Below the pieces are notes generated by a model. That model had not been told where the DNA came from. It ran no database searches and was given only the letters and a program-made list of their open reading frames with translations. From Candidatus Zixiibacteriota bacterium (GTDB lineage: Bacteria > Zixibacteria > MSB-5A5 > GN15 > FEB-12), in the NCBI GenBank assembly GCA_023700785.1, contig JAMPYH010000043.1:1-13013 (forward strand): a stretch of 13,013 nt of DNA, written 5' to 3'. Below are positions 7,649 through 13,013 of the stretch, piece by piece. Numbering within the stretch: position 1 is the stretch's first letter; every line of letters starts with the position of its first letter. A program made the position numbers and the translations under genes.

Positions 7649-7739
7649 AGCGATGCAGGCTCCTGTAACTCTCCTAGTGTATCGGCCATTTGGCTTATCT
7701 GCTTAATAGGAGGACAGCGGGAATAGGTGGGGCTAAACG

Positions 7740-7777
7740 CTCTGGCCGCTTAGAGTTCAAGCGGGGCAGCTCCAGAG
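7740..7777 (-). repeat. Inverted repeat in the histidine kinase leader region
   Basis: CTCTGGCCGCTT (7740-7751) pairs with AAGCGG (7759-7764) and, after a 7-base bulge, with CCAGAG (7772-7777), giving a 12-bp stem around a 7-base loop. No T run follows on either strand, so it does not look like a terminator. It lies about 90 bases upstream of the histidine kinase start and could be a leader RNA structure or a protein-binding site. The rest of 7649-7911 shows no gene I can support. Confidence 0.35.
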
Positions 7778-7817
7778 ATGAGACTACGCTTTTAAGAAAT
7801 CTGTTCGAGGATCAATC

Positions 7818-7845
7818 AGTTTAATACCGTGAGTTTGTATGGCAA
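7818..7845 (-). promoter_or_regulatory. Weak candidate promoter for the histidine kinase-Ser/Thr kinase operon
   Basis: Read on the - strand, TTGCCA (7845-7840) is followed after 16 bases by TAAACT (7823-7818). The -35 matches the consensus at 5 of 6 positions and the -10 at 4. It would give a leader of about 160 bases containing the inverted repeat at 7740-7777. Read-through from the outer-membrane protein gene is an alternative, since I see no clear terminator after 7912. Confidence 0.28.
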
Positions 7846-7911
7846 ACGACGGTTCGCGCCAAACGCATAGGTAAGTACCGCAACGGGTTACGCCTGTCAG
7901 TTGAGGTAGGC

Positions 7912-9660
7912 CTAGAAGGCGTGTTCAAGGCGAACGAAGATTCTCGGGTCCCGGTCGGTAAAACTGTCAAGTCGCCGCGCAACTGAAACTCTGACATCGT
8001 CACCAAAATACACGGCGCCACCGATCGAATGGCGTACCTCTACGTCGTCCCAATTATCCCGAATGTAACCGATCTGAGCAACGTCCCAGAGAATGGCAAG
8101 GGCCAGGTCGGTGCGCGGAATGGTATGCCGAAACTCGGTGTTGAGCATCCAGAAACGAGAACCACGCAGCTCTTTATGGCGATAACCGTGAATTGTCCCG
8201 AGCCCGCCCAAATAGAAGGTTCGGTGAATCGGAAGATAACCGGAGCTTCCGCCGATCATCCCGCGGGCGACCAAAATCGAGTGATGACTTAGTTTTTGGT
8301 AGCGCCTGAGGGATGCGGTGAATCGAGAGAAGTCATAGTCGGAATTGAGGTCTGGGTCGGAGACTTCGCCCACAAGCGTAAGGGCCCAGGCTGAAGCGCT
8401 AAACGGGTCGCTGGAGCGATTGTCGAACGTGACGCTTGCATACACGGAAGCGATCCGGCCGGTGTCGATCTGCGCCGACCCTTCCGTACGTGGCGCATCC
8501 GGAACCGTGGTGAAGTTCTCGCTGAACCGTTTATCGCCGCCGAAGAGCGACCAGAGATTGCGACGAGAGCTGATCCAATTGGTGACATCATTGCGATACC
8601 CCAGTTGCGCCACGGTGTGTGGCAGCGGCCGAGCGGCCATATACATGCTTCCGCCGATCGCTTCATAATAATCCTTGAAATCCTCGGTCACCAGCAGCGC
8701 ATAGACCGTATTCTCCCGATCTGAAATCAGCCAGTCATCGTCGGATAACAGATCGCGGTGCCCTTCAATCCCGACTGTGATTCCATACGGCCGAAAGACA
8801 GTCTGCTCAATGCCGGCGATCACGCGCCACCGCCCGGATTCGAAGGCCCAGCCGACCGATGCAAACACGGTCGGCATTGACGAATCGCTGGCGGTGAACT
8901 TGGCCTCGATGCCGGGATTCGCGCCGTCAACTCGGTTGTACACAAAGTTCGGCGTCATGCCAAAGTGCCGCTCGCCCCGATTGAGCCGATGAGTGCTAAA
9001 AGTGTGATCATCGGTACCCACATAGCTGTTCCCATACACCGATGCCTTGCGCTCGATCTCAACAGACCCACCGATCGTGGCGAGATCACCGCGCACTACC
9101 GCCGTTTGACCGATCTGTAACGCACCGAACAACGACACGACATCTTTGTTTACTTCGCCGTTGATGGCAACATCGCCTACCACAGTGAATATCATACCGC
9201 GCACAAACTCACCGGCAGTGACCGTGATCGGCTCGCTGAATGTCACCCGATTCCCTCGTCGCTTCTGGGCGATCGGGTCGGCGGCAGTGGGGCCGGTGAA
9301 CAGTCGGATCAGGACGATATCGGCGGAATCAGCTATCTGAAGATCCGTTATGCGGTCATACGTGTAAAGCGAGTCGCCTATATGTACGCCGTCCCGGTCA
9401 AGAATGGGTTTACCTGAGGACGAAACGGCCTGCGCGGTGATCGAAAGATGCTTGCGTTTAGATACGATCGCCTGCGGAGAGGTTCCTTGCTGTGCCTGAA
9501 TGATCAGATCGTCTTTGGTGAACTGGATCGTCAGATATTCCTGTCTATGCGGAGTGATAGTTACTTCTTTGTAGCGAGTATCCTGCGCGGCGAAAAGACC
9601 GCCCGAGAAACACAGAAAGAGGCCTGTGACTAAGATTGAAGTGATGTAATTCCGCAGCAT
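7912..9660 (-). CDS. Omp85-like outer-membrane beta-barrel protein with bactofilin-like N-terminal repeats
   Basis: A 582-residue exported protein. Residues 1-25 are a type I signal peptide (basic start, hydrophobic core, cut probably after LFAA). The start at 9660 is preferred to an ATG 17 codons upstream because GGAGG lies 4 bases before it and the signal peptide begins there. Residues about 140-215 contain repeated short turns (VVGDVAINGEV, VVRGDLATIGGSVEIE) like the beta-helical repeats of bactofilin-type polymer-forming domains. From about 235 to the end the sequence alternates like a beta-barrel and ends in Phe. Residues 482-510 (FYLGGLGTIHGYRHKELRG, then LNTEFRH) resemble the conserved C-terminal motif of the D15/Omp85 surface-antigen family. 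POTRA domains are not evident, so insertion of other proteins is doubtful. The fold is well supported; function is unknown. Confidence 0.82.
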   Translation of the reverse strand: MLRNYITSILVTGLFLCFSGGLFAAQDTRYKEVTITPHRQEYLTIQFTKDDLIIQAQQGTSPQAIVSKRKHLSITAQAVSSSGKPILDRDGVHIGDSLYTYDRITDLQIADSADIVLIRLFTGPTAADPIAQKRRGNRVTFSEPITVTAGEFVRGMIFTVVGDVAINGEVNKDVVSLFGALQIGQTAVVRGDLATIGGSVEIERKASVYGNSYVGTDDHTFSTHRLNRGERHFGMTPNFVYNRVDGANPGIEAKFTASDSSMPTVFASVGWAFESGRWRVIAGIEQTVFRPYGITVGIEGHRDLLSDDDWLISDRENTVYALLVTEDFKDYYEAIGGSMYMAARPLPHTVAQLGYRNDVTNWISSRRNLWSLFGGDKRFSENFTTVPDAPRTEGSAQIDTGRIASVYASVTFDNRSSDPFSASAWALTLVGEVSDPDLNSDYDFSRFTASLRRYQKLSHHSILVARGMIGGSSGYLPIHRTFYLGGLGTIHGYRHKELRGSRFWMLNTEFRHTIPRTDLALAILWDVAQIGYIRDNWDDVEVRHSIGGAVYFGDDVRVSVARRLDSFTDRDPRIFVRLEHAF

Positions 9661-9682
9661 TGATCCTCCAGGTTTCTCCGGC

Positions 9683-9711
9683 ATAGAATTGTGTCGGCGC
9701 GGGCAAGTCAA
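9683..9711 (-). promoter_or_regulatory. Candidate promoter of the outer-membrane protein gene
   Basis: Read on the - strand, TTGACT (9711-9706) is followed after 17 bases by TTCTAT (9688-9683). The -35 is good and the -10 is poor. Transcription would start about 16 bases before the ATG at 9660, just upstream of its GGAGG. The Nudix gene ends at 9735 on the same strand, so this may be an extra promoter inside a longer operon. Confidence 0.4.
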
Positions 9712-9734
9712 GCTTAAGATTGATCAGGTAATGG

Positions 9735-10307
9735 TCAGGACCCGACTGGGAAGCGAGCCTGGTAGTCCGCCAGCGCGCGGATGTGCGATTCAAACGCGAT
9801 ATCTTGTGGGAGTCCGCTAAAAGGAAAAAAGCGAACGTCAAGCGCGTCATCGGACGCCCGCATCTCGCCGGAGACTATATCCGCGAGGTAGAGGATCAAC
9901 ACGGCGTTGGAGCGGGGGTCGTCCGTGCCGGTATATATCTGAAAAATACCCTTCAATGAGATCAGGAGGCCCGTCTCTTCGCCGACTTCGCGAATCGCGG
10001 TCGCGCTGGGATGTTCGTTCCATTCCATAAAGCCGGCCGGAAGGCACCACGAGCCGACGCGCGGGGGATGTGCCCGCTTGACCATCAGCACCTGATCATC
10101 CTTGACGATTATAGCGCCGGCCGCCGGGATCGGATTCTGGTAGAAAACAAAGCCGCAGGAGTCATCGCCACAGAACCGTCGTACCCGCCCCTCACGCTCG
10201 CCCTGGATCAGTTCCTTCCCGCACAACGGACAGAAACGATAGCCGCAGAAGTGCTGCTTACGGGCGAACAATTTTTCGGCGTCGAAACCGTCGTGCTTAT
10301 TCGACAT
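9735..10307 (-). CDS. Nudix hydrolase with N-terminal zinc ribbon
   Basis: A 190-residue protein. A zinc ribbon comes first: Cys26-x2-Cys29 and Cys46-x4-Cys51. A Nudix domain follows from about 60, with a complete box at 92-114: Gly92, Glu98, then REVGEETGL with the metal-binding Glu107, Glu110 and Glu111. Such enzymes hydrolyse nucleoside diphosphates linked to another group. The zinc ribbon before the domain recalls NudC-like NAD/NADH pyrophosphatases, but the protein is shorter and I do not see the NudC substrate motif clearly, so the substrate is open. The start at 10307 overlaps the end of the phosphatase gene (stop 10297) by 11 bases, which suggests translational coupling; a longer form from 10394 would add 29 residues read out of frame through that gene and is unlikely. 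Confidence 0.92.
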   Translation of the reverse strand: MSNKHDGFDAEKLFARKQHFCGYRFCPLCGKELIQGEREGRVRRFCGDDSCGFVFYQNPIPAAGAIIVKDDQVLMVKRAHPPRVGSWCLPAGFMEWNEHPSATAIREVGEETGLLISLKGIFQIYTGTDDPRSNAVLILYLADIVSGEMRASDDALDVRFFPFSGLPQDIAFESHIRALADYQARFPVGS

Positions 10308-12564
10308 GCGGCAGGGCCCCGTTGGTGCGCATTTTGAGCGCGATAATGGTCGTATCATCCTGAGGCGGGGATGACGGATCATACCGGCGGACATCCTCCA
10401 TCAGCATCTCTACCAGACGCGACGGTTCCTCTTGTCGATGGCGCTGGACAAACTGCCTGATCCGCTCTTCGCCATATTCAACGCCGTCGGCGTTCATCGC
10501 CTCAGAAAGGCCATCCGTAAAGAAAAAGAGCAGGTCTCCCGGCGATAGCGTGACCGAAGCCGACGTAAACTCCAGGAAGGGGAACGCGCCGATGATCGGG
10601 CCGCCGATCTGCAGGAGCTCGCACTCGCCTGACACGCGCACCAGGATCGGATAATTGTGTCCCGCGTTGGCGTACGTAAATGACCGCGTCTCGCTGTTCA
10701 ATTCGCCATAAAACAGCGTAACATATTTCTCCGACGACGTTGAGAGCGCGACCTGCTTGTTGACATTCCTGAGCATGGTCGGGATCGGGTTGCCATTGTT
10801 GATCTCCGAGCGGATCATCGCCTGGATCTGCGCGATCATCAACGCGGCAGGCATCCCTTTTCCGGACGCGTCGGCGATCACCATGCCCCAGCGCCGCTCT
10901 CCTTTGATCTCGATGAAATCATAGAAGTCTCCTCCAACCGTTCGGGACGGGATAGACTGCGCGTGAATGATCGAGCAGTCAAGTTCCGGCGGTCTGGCGG
11001 GCAACAAGTCGAGTTGGATCTGTCGCGCCATGGTGACTTCTTCCTGAAGGCGCATCCGCTCGAGGGACTCGACATAGAGCCGGGCGTTGGTCAGAGCTGA
11101 AACCATCTGGTTGGAGAGCACGCCCAAAAGATTGAAGTCCTCAGAGGAATAGCGATACCCCGCGGCTTTGTTGGTCAGCGCGAGAAATCCCAGGAGATGT
11201 TTGGCGTCCTTCATCGGCAGGATCAGCTTGACCTTACGCTCTTTTAAGAAGTCCGCCAATCTTGATTCGGTCTCGTACTGCGACAAGGAGCCAAAGTGCG
11301 TCGGAGCGTCGAGGAGGTTGATGCCGCGAAGCATCAGGTCTTCACGGTCAATGATGATCCGGCTGGCGTTATCTTCGCTGGGAAGGACCGCGTATTCGCC
11401 CACTGAGTCGTCGTAGAGTACGAAATAGACCTGCTCCACCAGCAGCGCGGTCTTGAGCGTCTCATCGATCGTCTGGCGTAATTGCCGCGGGTCAAACATG
11501 GAAATGACCTGGCGCGAGAAACGCTCGATGACACTTCGATAATCGGACCGGGTGCGCATGAACATTGAGCGGATCACGTTGTCGAGCCAGCTCGAGATCG
11601 GCTGGAATAACAACAGGATCAGCGCGAGGAAGACATAACTAATGATCTGCGAACGGTCGCCAAAAAGCGGCTCGAGCATGGCCTTGATCCTGACCGCGAT
11701 CAGGATGTAACCGCCCACCAACAGCGCCGACGCGATGGTGTAGATGAAGGACTGCCGGAAGATCAGTTGCACATCGAGGAACTGATACCGAATGATCGCA
11801 AAAGCGAGGATCCCGGCGGCCAGGACAAGCCCGATCACCAACACCACCGAAGTGAACTCCGGCGGGACATAGCGGCCGAAAAACAGTTGCGAAAGCATCG
11901 CCGCCACATAAAAGCCAAGTCCGATCCGCAAGGACCAGAGCACGATCTTGGTCTGGCTGACCAACCGCGGCTCTTTCAGATACCTGAACCCGGTCTCCAT
12001 GACATAGATGGCGCCGATCACATAGACCAGATTGATCGAATCAAAGATCAGGTGCTCGTATGAGCGGATAAAGCCGACCAGTAGCAGGATGTAGGTGAAG
12101 AGATGACTGAAGGGAGTCAGAACGATGGTCGTGAACCCTTCGCGGCTGGGGTCGATCTTCACCATTTCAAGCAGACGATTGATGTCGGTGAAAAAAAGCA
12201 TGATGACGACATGCATCGCCTGCGGCAAAAAGATGACCGTCCGAAGGCGGGAGTGACGCAATTCCCTGAGTCGATCGACCGGGAATATCCAGGCGAACAA
12301 CAGCAGGGTAGGGAAGAAGAACTCCCAGAGCGTGTGGGATTGATAGAGCGTCTTCTGGGCGAAGTTCGGGTCGGCGTCGGGGCCGGTCGAGATGATCGAC
12401 CCGAGCGCGAGGAAGATCGGCCCGATGCCGGCGAAAAACAACATTGCCCCGGTCACGCGATTGAGCCGGTTGACAAAGTTGTCCCGGGTGATCGTGATCG
12501 CCAGGAAGATGAGAAAGCCGCCGGCCACAAAATTGGCCAGCGTTATGAGTACGTCGCTACTCAT
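10297..12564 (-). CDS. RsbU-like PP2C (SpoIIE-type) phosphatase with 7TM-type membrane sensor and GAF domain
   Basis: A 755-residue membrane protein. The first 325 residues or so hold about eight hydrophobic segments, like 7TM-type bacterial sensor modules. A GAF domain follows (about 345-500), then a short helix with the EEVTMARQIQLDLLP motif typical just before PP2C domains. The phosphatase domain is about 535-747: metal-binding Asp546 in GGDFYD, Asp565 in DASGKG, AGHNYP at 634-639, Asp684 in TDGLSEA and Asp736/737 in QDDTT. Catalytic metal ligands are all present. In RsbU/SpoIIE systems this domain dephosphorylates a STAS anti-anti-sigma factor. The gene starts 25 bases after the RsbW-like gene, so the two likely form an operon. 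No good Shine-Dalgarno is visible, suggesting coupling. Confidence 0.94.
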   Translation of the reverse strand: MSSDVLITLANFVAGGFLIFLAITITRDNFVNRLNRVTGAMLFFAGIGPIFLALGSIISTGPDADPNFAQKTLYQSHTLWEFFFPTLLLFAWIFPVDRLRELRHSRLRTVIFLPQAMHVVIMLFFTDINRLLEMVKIDPSREGFTTIVLTPFSHLFTYILLLVGFIRSYEHLIFDSINLVYVIGAIYVMETGFRYLKEPRLVSQTKIVLWSLRIGLGFYVAAMLSQLFFGRYVPPEFTSVVLVIGLVLAAGILAFAIIRYQFLDVQLIFRQSFIYTIASALLVGGYILIAVRIKAMLEPLFGDRSQIISYVFLALILLLFQPISSWLDNVIRSMFMRTRSDYRSVIERFSRQVISMFDPRQLRQTIDETLKTALLVEQVYFVLYDDSVGEYAVLPSEDNASRIIIDREDLMLRGINLLDAPTHFGSLSQYETESRLADFLKERKVKLILPMKDAKHLLGFLALTNKAAGYRYSSEDFNLLGVLSNQMVSALTNARLYVESLERMRLQEEVTMARQIQLDLLPARPPELDCSIIHAQSIPSRTVGGDFYDFIEIKGERRWGMVIADASGKGMPAALMIAQIQAMIRSEINNGNPIPTMLRNVNKQVALSTSSEKYVTLFYGELNSETRSFTYANAGHNYPILVRVSGECELLQIGGPIIGAFPFLEFTSASVTLSPGDLLFFFTDGLSEAMNADGVEYGEERIRQFVQRHRQEEPSRLVEMLMEDVRRYDPSSPPQDDTTIIALKMRTNGALPHVE

Positions 12565-12589
12565 GCTTGCCGCTTTGGCATTCGCTCGC

Positions 12590-13009
12590 TTATATGGCCT
12601 TGGTTATAACGATGGTGGTGCCGTGGGCTGTCGCGGAGATGTCCACCGAATCCATCAACGCGCGCACTATGAATATCCCTCGGCCGACCTCTTTCAGGAG
12701 GTTGTCATCCTCGATCGGATTCTCAATAACCTCAGGATTGAAGCCGTCCCCCTGGTCCGCCACCGAGATCCGGACCGCGCTGTTCTCGCGCGTGATCTGG
12801 ACCGTGACATTTTTGTCCGGCGCCGATCGATTGCCATGCAGGATGGCGTTGTTGACCAACTCCGAGACGGAAATGGCGATATCCGCGATCACCGATTCCT
12901 GGGCGCCATAGCCGCGAAGGGTCCCCTCAATAAAGAGGTCAACATCGGCCAGATGCTCGGTGCTCGATGGAACGACGATCGTATCGCCTGAAATGACTGG
13001 TTTGTCCAT
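12590..13009 (-). CDS. RsbW-like anti-sigma factor Ser/Thr kinase
   Basis: A 139-residue protein, the usual size for RsbW/SpoIIAB-type kinases. It is a single GHKL ATPase domain: N box SELVNNAILHGN (49-60) with Glu50, Asn53 and Asn54, G1 box DQGDG at 85-89 and G2-like GRG at 109-111. Such kinases bind and hold a sigma factor and phosphorylate a STAS antagonist; the RsbU-like phosphatase just downstream reverses this. The ATG at 13009 is only 4 bases from the window edge, so its ribosome site is unseen and a longer N-terminus cannot be ruled out. The STAS partner may lie outside the window. The target is inferred and may not be a sigma factor. Confidence 0.92.
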   Translation of the reverse strand: MDKPVISGDTIVVPSSTEHLADVDLFIEGTLRGYGAQESVIADIAISVSELVNNAILHGNRSAPDKNVTVQITRENSAVRISVADQGDGFNPEVIENPIEDDNLLKEVGRGIFIVRALMDSVDISATAHGTTIVITKAI

Positions 13010-13013
13010 GCTG

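Noticed and set aside
7645..7689. A 14-codon - strand frame (MADTLGELQEPASL) whose TGA overlaps the histidine kinase ATG
   Set aside because: The ATGA overlap and the MAD start are suggestive next to the MAD peptide at 2738, but no Shine-Dalgarno precedes it and so short a frame is easily chance.
7849..7911. Possible terminator after the outer-membrane protein gene
   Set aside because: The only stem found (CGTAA with TTGCG) is 5 bp with a wobble and has no T run after it on the - strand.
1..13013. tRNA, rRNA, CRISPR, insertion sequence or phage genes
   Set aside because: No matching structures, repeats or protein motifs were seen on either strand.

Overview
The window looks like a chromosomal segment from a Gram-negative, moderately GC-rich bacterium. 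The evidence is an outer-membrane beta-barrel protein with a signal peptide and a C-terminal Phe, and a membrane-anchored HlyD-type adaptor. Signalling genes are dense: histidine kinase, eukaryotic-type Ser/Thr kinase with TPRs, RsbU-like phosphatase and RsbW-like kinase. This mix suggests an uncultured or environmental lineage, perhaps of the FCB or Planctomycetes-like kind. I cannot fix the phylum, and that part is inference. I see no tRNA, rRNA, CRISPR array, insertion sequence or phage gene.

Layout. Positions 1-2880 are read on the + strand. They hold a large fusion protein (PqqD-like domain, M50 site-2-type metalloprotease, HlyD-like adaptor), a probable terminator, then a separate, very well equipped transcription unit for a 25-residue peptide. 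That unit has a consensus sigma70-type promoter, a structured leader, a near-perfect Shine-Dalgarno sequence, the short ORF and a strong intrinsic terminator. The terminator hairpin lies inside the 3' end of the next, convergent gene. Positions 2843-13009 are all read on the - strand. In order of transcription they are: RsbW-like anti-sigma kinase, RsbU-like 7TM-GAF-PP2C phosphatase, zinc-ribbon Nudix hydrolase and Omp85-like outer-membrane protein; then a 263-base intergenic stretch; then a soluble GAF-PAS histidine kinase and a Ser/Thr kinase with TPR repeats.

How the genes may work together. RsbW and RsbU are the classic opposing pair of a partner-switching system that controls a sigma factor or another output. 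The anti-anti-sigma (STAS) partner is not in the window. The histidine kinase and Ser/Thr kinase sit 6 bases apart and are probably co-transcribed. No response regulator is present.

The most interesting part is 111-2880. A protease/export-type protein carrying a PqqD-like (RiPP-recognition-like) domain sits next to a tiny, strongly expressed peptide gene. My working hypothesis is an undescribed ribosomally made peptide system: the fusion protein would bind, cut and/or export the 25-mer. Only adjacency, domain logic and expression signals support this.
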